Shown here: positions 1-7,346 of the stretch, in pieces
Numbering within the stretch: the stretch's first letter is position 1
Layout: the number at the start of each line of letters is the position of its first letter
Assembly (NCBI RefSeq): GCF_031656215.1
Contig: NZ_CP134228.1
Coordinates: 2,313,001-2,377,000, forward strand
Direction of reading: 5' to 3'
From: Mesorhizobium koreense
GTDB taxonomy: Bacteria > Pseudomonadota > Alphaproteobacteria > Rhizobiales > Rhizobiaceae
Length of the DNA: 64,000 nucleotides
Notes under the pieces: model-generated
Told to the model about the DNA's origin: nothing
The model's input: only the letters and a program-made list of their open reading frames with translations
The model's database searches: none
Position numbers and translations under genes: made by a program

Positions 1-1
1 T

Positions 2-970
2 GGTTGCGGATATTGGGGATCGAACCATATCCGCACGCTCAAATCGCTTGGCGCGCTCTATGCCGTCTCCGACGCCAACCGGCCTCGCGCCGAGGGGTTT
101 GCCAGCGAGCAGGATTGCCTCGCTATCGACCCCGAAGAAATCTACGGCCGCGATGATATCGACGCCATCGTCATGGCGCTGCCTCCGCAATTCCACTCCG
201 AATGCGCGATCCGTGCCGTTCGGAACGGCAAGGACGTGCTTGTTGAGAAGCCGGTTGCGCTCACCGTCGCCGACGCCGAGCGCTCGGTGAAGGCGGCGCA
301 CGATGCCGGACGCATCTTCATGGTCGGGCATGTGCTGCGGTTCCATCCGGCCTTCGAGAAACTGAAGGAACTTATCGACGAGGGTGAGCTCGGCGAGGTG
401 AAGTACATCCATTCGCATCGGCTCGGTCTCGGCAAGTTCCATACCGAGAACGACGCTCTATGGGATCTCGCACCGCACGATTTGTCGATGATCCTGGCGA
501 TCACGGGCGCGGGGCCGGTGGAGGTCCGCGGGGAGGGGGCTGCCCTTCTCGATCATTTGAGCGATTTCGCGCATCTTCACATGCGCTTTCCCAACAATCT
601 GCGCAGTCATCTCTTCACGTCGCGGCTCAATCCCTATCGCGAACGCCGCCTCACCGTCGTCGGCACCCGCGCCATGGCCGTGTTCGACGACGTGGAGCCG
701 TGGGAGCGCAAGCTCGCCGTCTACCGGCACGCCGTCTGGCAGGATAGCGGCCAATGGGCCTTCACCGCCAACGACCCCTCCTACATAGAGGTCAAGGAGG
801 GCATGCCGCTGACGCGCGAACTGGAGCATTTCATGCACTGCATCGAAACGCGTGAGGAGCCGAGGACCGACGGAGAAGAGGCGATTCTGGTGCTCAAGGT
901 ACTCACCGCGGGAAGCGTGACCCACGATACCCGCTTCGCGGGCGAACAGAAAATCTCTTCTATCGGCTGA
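2..970 (+). CDS. Gfo/Idh/MocA family NAD(P)-dependent oxidoreductase (5' partial)
   Basis: The reading frame is open from the left edge, so the true start lies upstream. The first visible residues, GCGYWGSNHIRTL, form the glycine-rich Rossmann nucleotide-binding loop. The EKPVAL motif and the later LAPHDLS segment carry the Lys and His typical of Gfo/Idh/MocA sugar dehydrogenases. The family oxidises or epimerises sugars and cyclitols with NAD(P). The GYWG start and overall character resemble UDP-N-acetyl-hexosamine(uronate) 3-dehydrogenases of the WbpB/WlbA type that feed surface-polysaccharide synthesis, but the substrate cannot be read from sequence alone. The gene converges on mnmA with only 30 bp between the stops. 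Confidence 0.88.
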   Translation, partial: GCGYWGSNHIRTLKSLGALYAVSDANRPRAEGFASEQDCLAIDPEEIYGRDDIDAIVMALPPQFHSECAIRAVRNGKDVLVEKPVALTVADAERSVKAAHDAGRIFMVGHVLRFHPAFEKLKELIDEGELGEVKYIHSHRLGLGKFHTENDALWDLAPHDLSMILAITGAGPVEVRGEGAALLDHLSDFAHLHMRFPNNLRSHLFTSRLNPYRERRLTVVGTRAMAVFDDVEPWERKLAVYRHAVWQDSGQWAFTANDPSYIEVKEGMPLTRELEHFMHCIETREEPRTDGEEAILVLKVLTAGSVTHDTRFAGEQKISSIG

Positions 971-1000
971 TTGGGGATCGGCCGGTCCGGCCTCTCGGCT

Positions 1001-2185
1001 TCAGGCGTGCGCGGGCTGTGCGGTAAGGCGTGAAAGCATGGCTTCGGCCTCGGCGCCGCGATAGGCGCGCTCGATGAAGCCGCCGCCGAGCACGCGCGCC
1101 TCGTCGCCGTCGTCGGAATAGAGCGCGCAAGCCTGTCCGGGTGCGACGCCGGTTTCGCCGTCCACCAGTTCCACCCGGACCGAGCCGCCGAACCGCGTCA
1201 GCACCGCCGGCCGCGGCGGGCGCGTGGAACGCACCTTGGCGAAAAGCTCGATACCCTCGGCCGGGATATCCTCAAGCGGCGCATCGCCCAGCCAGTTCAC
1301 CTGGCGCAGGACGAGGCTGTGGGTTTCCAGCGCCTCGCGCGGCCCGACGATGACGCGCGAATGCCCCGCATCGAGATGGACGACGTAAAGCGGCTCGCCG
1401 GCGGCCACGCCGATGCCGCGACGCTGACCGACCGTATAGCGCAGGATGCCGTCGTGGCGGCCGAGCACGCGCCCGTCGATATGGACGATGTCACCGGGCG
1501 CGGCGGCACCCGGCCTCAACCTCGCGATGATGTCGGAATATTTGCCGTGCGGCACGAAACAGATGTCCTGGCTGTCCTGCTTGGCGGCAACCGCAAGCCC
1601 CATTTCCTCGGCGATACGGCGTACCTCGGGCTTCGGCAGGCCGCCCAGCGGAAAGCGCAGATAGTCGATCTGTTCCTGCGTAGTGGCGAAGAGAAAATAG
1701 CTCTGGTCGCGGTCGGCGTCGAGCGGCCGGTAGAGCGCCCGGTGGCCGTCGCCCCGCGGCGCGGACCGGATATAATGGCCGGTCGCCAGCGCGTCGGCGC
1801 CAAGTTCGCGCGCCGTCTCCAGAAGATCGGCGAACTTGACCGTCTGGTTGCAGGAAACGCAGGGGATCGGTGTCTCGCCGGAAACGTAGCTCTCGGCGAA
1901 GGGGTCGATCACCGCCTTGCGGAAACGCTCCTCGTAGTTCAGCACGTAATGCGGAAAGCCCAAGGTTTCCGCCACACGGCGTGCGTCGTCTATGTCCTGC
2001 CCGGCGCAGCAGGAGCCGGGTCGGTGGGTCGCCGCGCCGTGGTCGTAAAGCTGCAGCGTGACGCCGACGACGTCGTAGCCCTCCTTCTTTAGGAGACCGG
2101 CAACGACGGAGGAATCGACACCCCCCGACATGGCCACGACAACGCGCGTGTCTTCGGGGCGTCCCGGCAGGTCGAGGCTGTTCAT
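1001..2185 (-). CDS. mnmA: tRNA-specific 2-thiouridylase MnmA
   Basis: The 394-residue product transfers sulfur to U34 of tRNA(Lys), tRNA(Glu) and tRNA(Gln), after adenylating the base. The PP-loop SGGVDSS lies at residues 20-26. The catalytic pair is Cys112 (in CNQTVKF) and Cys209 (in DICFVP), matching the two active-site cysteines of the E. coli enzyme. The central tRNA-binding region and C-terminal beta-barrel are both present, so the protein is full length. It stands alone, transcribed toward the oxidoreductase, with sciP divergent on the other side. Confidence 0.97.
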   Translation of the reverse strand: MNSLDLPGRPEDTRVVVAMSGGVDSSVVAGLLKKEGYDVVGVTLQLYDHGAATHRPGSCCAGQDIDDARRVAETLGFPHYVLNYEERFRKAVIDPFAESYVSGETPIPCVSCNQTVKFADLLETARELGADALATGHYIRSAPRGDGHRALYRPLDADRDQSYFLFATTQEQIDYLRFPLGGLPKPEVRRIAEEMGLAVAAKQDSQDICFVPHGKYSDIIARLRPGAAAPGDIVHIDGRVLGRHDGILRYTVGQRRGIGVAAGEPLYVVHLDAGHSRVIVGPREALETHSLVLRQVNWLGDAPLEDIPAEGIELFAKVRSTRPPRPAVLTRFGGSVRVELVDGETGVAPGQACALYSDDGDEARVLGGGFIERAYRGAEAEAMLSRLTAQPAHA

Positions 2186-2378
2186 TTCAGGTGCGTTCCA
2201 GGTACGTTGATGGCCGGCTTCATGCCGACCTTGCCAATATAGGTCAAGCCGAACCCTTGCACCATATGGCGTGGCGGCGCAGCCCGTGCGGCGTGAAGGC
2301 CTCGATTTCGGATCGTTAGAATACGCATGATCCGACTAACGGGCGATTCACCAAGCTTACCGGTGCGTTACCTTTTGT

Positions 2379-2393
2379 TTAGGCAATTTTTAA
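2379..2393 (+). promoter_or_regulatory. Candidate CtrA box upstream of sciP
   Basis: TTAG-N7-TTAA lies 57 bp before the sciP start and differs by one base from the CtrA consensus TTAA-N7-TTAA. The surrounding 60 bp are AT-rich compared with the genome. In Caulobacter sciP is activated by CtrA, so a CtrA site here is expected, but the assignment rests on this motif alone. Confidence 0.45.
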
Positions 2394-2449
2394 AGCTGTG
2401 GCGTTAAAGTGACCGACGATTGGTTCTTTGATTTTAGTAGAGAGTACGG

Positions 2450-2725
2450 ATGACCGATCTTGTAAGGCCTCGCGTCAAGTACGTCATAGGGCCCGATGGT
2501 AGCCCGCTTACCATAGCGGATCTGCCGCCGTCCAACACCCGTCGCTGGGTCATCCGGCGAAAGGCCGAGGTGGTCGCCGCCGTGCGCGGAGGGCTGCTCA
2601 GCCTCGAGGAAGCCTGTCAGCGCTACAAGCTGACCACCGAGGAATTCCTTTCCTGGCAGGCTTCGATCGACGAATACGGGCTGGCCGGCCTCAGAACCAC
2701 GCGTATCCAGCAATACCGGCACTGA
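2450..2725 (+). CDS. sciP: CtrA inhibitor SciP (DUF1153)
   Basis: This 91-residue protein matches SciP/DUF1153 throughout, with GPDGSPLTIADLPP near residues 14-27 followed by a helix-turn-helix (EVVAAVRGGLLSLEEACQRYKL). In Caulobacter SciP binds CtrA on DNA and blocks recruitment of RNA polymerase at CtrA-activated promoters in G1 swarmer cells. Its position close to ctrA and fliJ fits that role. The ATG at 2450 follows a weak purine-rich site (GAGAG). The upstream spacer holds a CtrA-box-like sequence. Assignment to the family is firm; the role in this species is carried over from Caulobacter. Confidence 0.93.
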   Translation: MTDLVRPRVKYVIGPDGSPLTIADLPPSNTRRWVIRRKAEVVAAVRGGLLSLEEACQRYKLTTEEFLSWQASIDEYGLAGLRTTRIQQYRH

Positions 2726-2887
2726 CGTTGCAGGCCGGCAGCCAAGCCTAGGCAGCCGACAGGCCGACGATCAGCGATAGAACGAAGAATTCCGCCGCGC
2801 GCTAGCGGGCGGAATATTGTTCGTGTTCGTGATGCCTGGAAGGCGTATGGAGGCTGCCGATCGCCGGCTGCCTGATGCAGTTTGGCA

Positions 2888-3259
2888 TTACCCGGTCATC
2901 GCGCGGCTGCCGTCGCCCTCGCGGGCCTTGGCGTCGCGCGTCTCCAGCATCTCGGCCTTGGAAAGTTCCAGTTCCGCCTCGGCAAGGGCGGCCTCCGCGA
3001 TTGCGCGCTGCTCGGCAAGGTCGGCCTGGGAGTTCAACAGGTTGTCGCGGCGCTGGCGGGCCGCCTTGGCGAAGGTCGGATAGGCGAAATGGTTCACGTC
3101 CGTGATCCCTGCCTTCTTCTCCTCGGCCGCGATCTGGACATCGAGTTCGTTGGCCATGCGCTCGAATTCGGCGATCATCATGTCGAGCTGCAGGAGCTGC
3201 CGACGCTTCTCGTTCACCTGAAACTGCTTCAGCCGAACGAGGTTTTCACGTGCTTTCAT
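2888..3259 (-). CDS. fliJ: FliJ-family flagellar export chaperone
   Basis: The product is 123 residues long, nearly all charged helix with heptad spacing (for example AEQRAIAEAALAEAELELSKAEM), as expected for the two-helix coiled coil of FliJ. FliJ works with the FliH/FliI ATPase of the flagellar type III export machine in the cytoplasm. The gene sits between sciP and ctrA, divergent from ctrA, in a place where Hyphomicrobiales commonly carry fliJ away from the main flagellar cluster. Its 5' side shares the 480-bp ctrA promoter region, so both could be controlled by CtrA. Alphaproteobacterial FliJ is weakly conserved, so the call depends partly on context. Confidence 0.8.
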   Translation of the reverse strand: MKARENLVRLKQFQVNEKRRQLLQLDMMIAEFERMANELDVQIAAEEKKAGITDVNHFAYPTFAKAARQRRDNLLNSQADLAEQRAIAEAALAEAELELSKAEMLETRDAKAREGDGSRAMTG

Positions 3260-3739
3260 GCCATCATACTCCCGAAACGCGAACGCCTTTGGTCCCAGCG
3301 GCCTGGGTCAAGCCCCTCATACCCCTAGCCCCTCTTCGAAAGCCGCCTAGCTGCGATTCTCCGCCCGGAAACAAATTCCTAAGCTTTTGCGCCGACGGTA
3401 ACCATTCGTTTACGGGCATTGTTAATCATACGGGGCAGGACTTAAGGGCCGGTAAAAAATTCGCAGTGAGCCGACAAATCCCCACAAAGCGAGTCAGTTG
3501 AATCACTTAGCGTGATTTATTGAAGTTCGTCTGCTGAGTTTTCTGCTGAGATTCCTTAAAGGATTCAGTTGCGTGCCTAGAAATGTTGGACAGATCGTTA
3601 CCGCTTGCCAAACCGAATTATATTTTGTTAACCATTCGGTGGCAGCCTGCGATTCACGTGTTGATTGCTGCGGTTCAGGATCGGGTGAACCAGGCTTAGG
3701 GTGGGGCGAGCCCGGCTGGCGGCAGAAAAGGGGACCTAA
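3260..3739 (+). promoter_or_regulatory. ctrA promoter region with CtrA-like sites and a GANTC cluster
   Basis: This 480-bp divergent spacer is AT-rich and holds no plausible gene. GANTC sites, the CcrM methylation target, occur at 3355, 3491, 3500, 3550, 3562 and 3651. A TTAA-N7-TAAA element lies at 3442-3456. TTAACCAT, the half-site associated with rhizobial CtrA, lies at 3628-3635. The 10-mer TAACCATTCG is present twice, at 3399-3408 and 3629-3638. A dyad (AATCAC, 5-bp spacer, GTGATT) lies at 3501-3517. In Caulobacter the ctrA promoter is autoregulated and methylation-sensitive; the same logic is inferred here. Confidence 0.65.
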
Positions 3740-4435
3740 ATGCGCGTTCTGCTGATTGAAGATGACAGTGCTACCGCACAGAGCATCGAATTGATGCTCA
3801 AGTCTGAGAGCTTCAATGTCTACACGACGGATCTCGGCGAAGAGGGGGTCGATCTCGGCAAGCTCTACGATTACGACATCATCCTTCTGGACCTCAACCT
3901 GCCGGACATGTCGGGCTACGAGGTGCTCAGGACGCTCAGACTGTCGAAGGTGAAGACGCCCATCCTCATCCTGTCGGGCATGGCGGGCATCGAGGACAAG
4001 GTGAGGGGCCTTGGTTTCGGCGCCGACGACTACATGACCAAGCCATTCCACAAGGACGAACTGGTCGCGCGCATCCACGCCATCGTGCGCCGGTCCAAGG
4101 GCCATGCGCAATCAGTCATCACCACGGGCGATCTGATCGTCAACCTGGATGCCAAGACCGTCGAGGTCGGCGGACAGCGGGTGCATTTGACCGGCAAGGA
4201 ATACCAGATGCTCGAGCTGCTTTCGCTGCGCAAGGGCACGACGCTGACCAAGGAGATGTTCCTCAACCATCTCTACGGCGGCATGGACGAGCCGGAACTG
4301 AAGATCATCGACGTCTTCATCTGCAAGCTTCGCAAGAAGCTCGACGCCGCATCCGGCGGCCAGAATTACATCGAGACGGTCTGGGGCCGTGGCTATGTGC
4401 TGCGCGAGCCCGAGGAAATCCGCGAAAGCGCCTGA
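3740..4435 (+). CDS. ctrA: Cell-cycle master response regulator CtrA
   Basis: The 231-residue OmpR-class regulator has a receiver domain (about 1-118) with acidic pocket EDD at 7-9, phospho-acceptor Asp51 (LLDLNLPDM) and the conserved KPF lysine. The winged-helix DNA-binding domain (about 125-225) ends in [14 protein letters not shown]. CtrA, phosphorylated through CckA and ChpT, binds TTAA-N7-TTAA sites, silences the replication origin and activates flagellar, division and envelope genes. The C-terminus is ESA, not the AA that ClpXP reads in Caulobacter, so the degradation tag differs slightly. The ATG at 3740 follows AAAAGGGGACC. The length is normal for the family. Confidence 0.97.
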   Translation: MRVLLIEDDSATAQSIELMLKSESFNVYTTDLGEEGVDLGKLYDYDIILLDLNLPDMSGYEVLRTLRLSKVKTPILILSGMAGIEDKVRGLGFGADDYMTKPFHKDELVARIHAIVRRSKGHAQSVITTGDLIVNLDAKTVEVGGQRVHLTGKEYQMLELLSLRKGTTLTKEMFLNHLYGGMDEPELKIIDVFICKLRKKLDAASGGQNYIETVWGRGYVLREPEEIRESA

Positions 4436-4535
4436 CGCTCAGTCAATCGGTATTTGATAATCGGCAGTCGGGTTCGTGTCGGATCCGGCCCCGAAGGCGC
4501 TGCTTTCCCTTACCAACTGCTATTGATCGCCGGAC

Positions 4536-4904
4536 CTACGCGGCCATCTCGAATTCGCGGAAACGCTCCAGCAATTGCGGCCGGTTGAATGGCTTCAGCA
4601 GATAACCTGAGGCGCCGGCACGCTTGGCGCGCATGATGGCGCCGACATCGATCTCCGCGATGCAGATGACCACGCGCGGCTTCGTTTCGGCCTCGTAGGA
4701 AAGCACCTCGCGGATGAAATCGGCAGCGGCCATGTCGGGAAGAGTGGTATCCACGACGATCAGTTCCGGCATCTCCGCCGAGCAGAGGCCGAGCGCCTCC
4801 GTTGCGCTGCCAGCCTCGACGACCAGCAAGTCCTCGCTCGTGAGGATCCGTTTCGCGACTTTCCTGACGACGCTCGAATCGTCGACGATCATGCACCGTT
4901 TCAT
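4536..4904 (-). CDS. Single-domain (receiver-only) response regulator next to ctrA
   Basis: The 122-residue protein is a lone receiver domain with the acidic pair Asp8-Asp9, phospho-acceptor Asp52 (VVDTTLPDM) and the KPF lysine near 103. It has no output domain, like DivK and CpdR, but it is not a clear orthologue of either. The switch position after beta-4, normally Thr or Ser, reads VVICIAE, so the usual hydroxyl appears to be absent. It converges on ctrA and lies on the chpT side of the cluster. Rhizobia often carry a receiver-only gene here, so a role in the ChpT/CtrA relay is plausible. The ATG at 4904 follows AGGGGTGGAAG. Confidence 0.85.
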   Translation of the reverse strand: MKRCMIVDDSSVVRKVAKRILTSEDLLVVEAGSATEALGLCSAEMPELIVVDTTLPDMAAADFIREVLSYEAETKPRVVICIAEIDVGAIMRAKRAGASGYLLKPFNRPQLLERFREFEMAA

Positions 4905-4975
4905 CTTCCACCCCTGAATGGCGCGTCTCGCGGATCGAGACCGGCGAGCCGACGATGCGTAAGCTAAACGGAAAC

Positions 4976-5006
4976 GGTTAAGAAACGGGGGGACGGATTT
5001 GGTTAA
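4976..5006 (-). promoter_or_regulatory. Two TTAACC half-sites upstream of the receiver gene
   Basis: On the minus strand TTAACC occurs at 4976-4981 and again at 5001-5006, 25 bp apart and 70-100 bp upstream of the receiver gene start. TTAACC is the core of the rhizobial CtrA half-site. The spacing is not the canonical 7-bp arrangement, so this is only a candidate. Confidence 0.3.
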
Positions 5007-5059
5007 ATTTTAGCCAAGGTGGGAGGTTTGCATCCCGCCGATCGAGGATTTGCATACTG

Positions 5060-5074
5060 TACGGAAATCCCGTA
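5060..5074. promoter_or_regulatory. Inverted repeat at the toxin start, candidate autoregulatory operator
   Basis: A perfect 5-bp inverted repeat (TACGG, AAATC spacer, CCGTA) ends in the A of an in-frame ATG at 5074 and lies 12 bp before the ATG at 5086. Toxin-antitoxin operons of the BrnT class are typically repressed by their antitoxin at palindromes overlapping the promoter, which fits this position. Confidence 0.4.
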
Positions 5075-5085
5075 TGATTGCACCA

Positions 5086-5361
5086 ATGACTCAAGACAGG
5101 TTCGACCCCGTCAAAGACGCGGCCAATCGCGAGAAGCACAGATTGCCATTGGTCTTTGGCGATCGGATTTTTGAGGACGACAACCACCTGATAATCCCCT
5201 CTATCCGCGAGATCGATGGCGAGGAGCGGTTCAAGGTGGTCGGGGTCGTCGAGGAGAAGCTGTTCACCGGTGTTTTTGTCTGGCGGGGCGAATTGCCTCG
5301 TTTCATTTCGGTAAGAAGGAGCAACATAGGTGAAGAACGAGCATATCGCGCTGCCTGCTGA
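5086..5361 (+). CDS. brnT: BrnT-family ribonuclease toxin
   Basis: FDPVKDAANREKHRLP near the N-terminus, the later VVGVVEEKLFTGVFVWRG strand pair and FISVRRSNIGEERAY near the end match the BrnT fold, a small RelE-like endoribonuclease. The RR...R residues of the C-terminal helix correspond to the catalytic basic patch. I take the ATG at 5086 (91 aa) because it begins just before the conserved FDP element; an in-frame ATG at 5074 and a TTG at 5050 are alternatives. The downstream antitoxin gene overlaps by 32 bp. The pair splits the receiver gene from chpT, which suggests later insertion. Confidence 0.85.
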   Translation: MTQDRFDPVKDAANREKHRLPLVFGDRIFEDDNHLIIPSIREIDGEERFKVVGVVEEKLFTGVFVWRGELPRFISVRRSNIGEERAYRAAC

Positions 5362-5608
5362 CCCGTCTGACGCCGAAGATTTCGACGTGACGGCCAAAGC
5401 ACTAGACCGAGCCCAGCGTGCCCGCCTGATCCGCAAGACGAGGACCGGGCTTGGCCTGTCACAGTCCGAATTCGCCCGGCGCTTCCGGGTTCCGGTCGGC
5501 ACGCTGCGCGACTGGGAACAGGCGCGGGTGACCGCGCCTGATTTCGCTGTCGCCTATGTGCGGGTGATCGGCCAGCATCCCGATATGGTGGCAAAGGCGG
5601 TCGCATAG
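5330..5608 (+). CDS. HTH-type antitoxin partner of BrnT
   Basis: The 92-residue protein starts at GTG 5330, preceded by a good AGAAGGAG site inside the toxin gene. Residues about 35-80 form an XRE-like helix-turn-helix (GLSQSEFARRFRVPVGTLRDWEQ). Classical BrnA antitoxins are ribbon-helix-helix proteins, so this is a variant BrnT system with a helix-turn-helix antitoxin. It should neutralise the toxin and, through the helix-turn-helix, repress the operon. The 32-bp overlap points to translational coupling. Confidence 0.85.
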   Translation: MKNEHIALPADPSDAEDFDVTAKALDRAQRARLIRKTRTGLGLSQSEFARRFRVPVGTLRDWEQARVTAPDFAVAYVRVIGQHPDMVAKAVA

Positions 5609-5675
5609 CCGGTGTGCCGGAGAGTTTTGACCGGCAGGAAGGCTGCAATGCCGGAAGCTGCGCCCCGGTGTGGCT

Positions 5676-6254
5676 TCAGGTTGCAGCCAATGCGAACACA
5701 GCCGACCACAGCATCACTGATACCAGGAACACCCGCTCTACCAGCCCGAAAATACGGCGGAGGGCCGGGATAAGGCAGATCACGACGCCGGCGAGCGATG
5801 CCGTGACCACCCAATACAGTCCGGCCAACACAGGTGTGGCCCAGTCCGCCACAATCGGAAGCACGACCGGATTCAGAACGTCGATCGCCATATAGGCAAG
5901 CGCGAAACTGGCGATCGCGAAGACATAGTGCAGCCTTCCTGTCCCCGTCAGGCGCTGGCCCTCCAGATCGGTCGGGAAGGCGAGGACGCCGAGCCTCAGC
6001 GCAGCCATGATCAGAAGATACACACCGCCGCGGGTCGGAAACCGCCCATCCACAAGCACGGCCACGCCCAGAACGATCGCCGCGATGATACCCGTCAAGC
6101 CGTATATCATGAACAGCCGCCGTGAGGGGCCGACGCCGTAGTCGCTGACGGCATGACCGACCAAGCTGTAGGTGCCACGGATATTCAGCGCGAAGAACAG
6201 CGCCAACTGGACGAGATAAGCCAATGCGGCCACGGCGTAGATCGTCACCTGCAT
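5676..6254 (-). CDS. DUF998 family integral membrane protein
   Basis: The 192-residue protein has about six hydrophobic segments, and its composition and layout (YSLVGHAVSDYGVGPSRRLFMIYG, then LAFPTDLEGQRLTGTGRLHY) match DUF998. The function of the family is not known. AGGAG directly abuts the ATG at 6254, while a GTG two codons further in (6248) has a more normal spacing, so the latter may be the real start. It converges on the toxin-antitoxin pair and lies downstream of chpT on the same strand with a 151-bp gap. Confidence 0.75.
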   Translation of the reverse strand: MQVTIYAVAALAYLVQLALFFALNIRGTYSLVGHAVSDYGVGPSRRLFMIYGLTGIIAAIVLGVAVLVDGRFPTRGGVYLLIMAALRLGVLAFPTDLEGQRLTGTGRLHYVFAIASFALAYMAIDVLNPVVLPIVADWATPVLAGLYWVVTASLAGVVICLIPALRRIFGLVERVFLVSVMLWSAVFALAAT

Positions 6255-6405
6255 CTCCTATTGTCAGCGATGTGAAGGCAAATCCGGCGAGCGATAAATG
6301 GCGCGAAAGCGCATTTCTTCCGCAATCCCGCCGCCGACCGATTTTCGCCGAGCTTCCGCGCTCCGCGCAAACCCCGGCTTCGTCCGTGGAAGCAAGCGAC
6401 AGGCT

Positions 6406-7047
6406 CTACTGCCGGCTCGCCGTCAAGCGTATTTCCTCCGCCGAGGCACGGATTTCGACCGCCATGTCGGTCTCGCGGGCGAGAAGCAGCGTGTAATAAG
6501 GCTGCACCGCATGCGCGTCGATCGCCTCTTCGGGCTTCTGGCCGGAATGCATCTCCAGGAATTTCGGCGGAACGCGCACCATCGGACCGCCCGCCACCAG
6601 CGTAAATTTCGGTTCCGTTTCCAAATCTTCGAGCGTAACCGCGAGCTTGCCGCCGCGCGGGATGGCGGCATTGGCGATCATGATGAGGTTGAGCAGGAGC
6701 TTGACCTTGTTTTTCGGCAGGTAGGCGCGGGGCCCCGACCAGGAGAATTCCGGCTTCTCGTTCTTCATGAAGGCGGTGGCGACGGCCTCGGCATCGCCGG
6801 TGTCGATCTGCATGCCGGCAGAGCCGGCCGCGCCGAAGGCGATGCGGGCGAATTGCAGCTTGGCCGAGGCGTTCCTGGCGGAGACGCGGATCAAGTTCAT
6901 TGCATCCTCGTCGGCGCCGCCCTCGTCGAGCAATTCGAGGCCGTTATTGATGGCGCCAACCGGCGAGATGATGTCGTGGCAGACCCGGCTGCAGAGCAGC
7001 GCCGCCAGTTCCGGTGCCGTCAGCGTGAATATGTCAGCCATTTCCAT
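6406..7047 (-). CDS. chpT: Histidine phosphotransferase ChpT
   Basis: The protein has the ChpT DHp-like helix with phospho-acceptor His24 in SRVCHDIISPVGAINNGLEL, followed by a degenerate ATPase-like domain (LPKNKVKLLLNLIMIANAAIPRGG). ChpT passes phosphate from the hybrid kinase CckA to CtrA and to CpdR. I chose the ATG at 7047 (213 aa), which follows GCAGGAACGG; the frame stays open to 7224 but that extension shows no similarity to ChpT, and an ATG at 7041 is equally possible. The gene belongs to the ctrA/sciP cell-cycle block and diverges from eipA. Confidence 0.93.
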   Translation of the reverse strand: MEMADIFTLTAPELAALLCSRVCHDIISPVGAINNGLELLDEGGADEDAMNLIRVSARNASAKLQFARIAFGAAGSAGMQIDTGDAEAVATAFMKNEKPEFSWSGPRAYLPKNKVKLLLNLIMIANAAIPRGGKLAVTLEDLETEPKFTLVAGGPMVRVPPKFLEMHSGQKPEEAIDAHAVQPYYTLLLARETDMAVEIRASAEEIRLTASRQ

Positions 7048-7132
7048 CCGTTCCTGCTTCTTCGTCAATGAACATCGCGCGATGCCGCACGCGCGGCGAA
7101 TCACCCGTCCGCGCCGATTATCGCCTCCGACG

Positions 7133-7150
7133 GGGGAAATCACATTCCCC
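7133..7150. repeat. Dyad in the chpT-eipA divergent spacer
   Basis: GGGGAA at 7133-7138 is mirrored by TTCCCC at 7145-7150 with a 6-bp spacer, about 90 bp upstream of chpT. It could be an operator for either divergent gene. No known regulator motif was recognised. Confidence 0.3.
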
Positions 7151-7346
7151 GTTAAAAACGTAGAAATTTTTCGGCAATCGCCCCCGCAATCCCACCTTTT
7201 GGGCCACTTCTCGGCCATCTCCATGTGCGAACTTAATAGTTGAAAAAGAATTACGGGTTAGTTTGTCTCACTCCGAGAAGCGGCCATCCAAGGCAGCCCG
7301 GGAACAAGGCGTCGGCGAATGGGCTCCCATAGGGAGACCGAGACCA

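Noticed and set aside
980-992. GGCCGG/CCGGCC palindrome between the first two genes
   Set aside because: The loop is a single base and no T-tract follows, so it is not a credible terminator.
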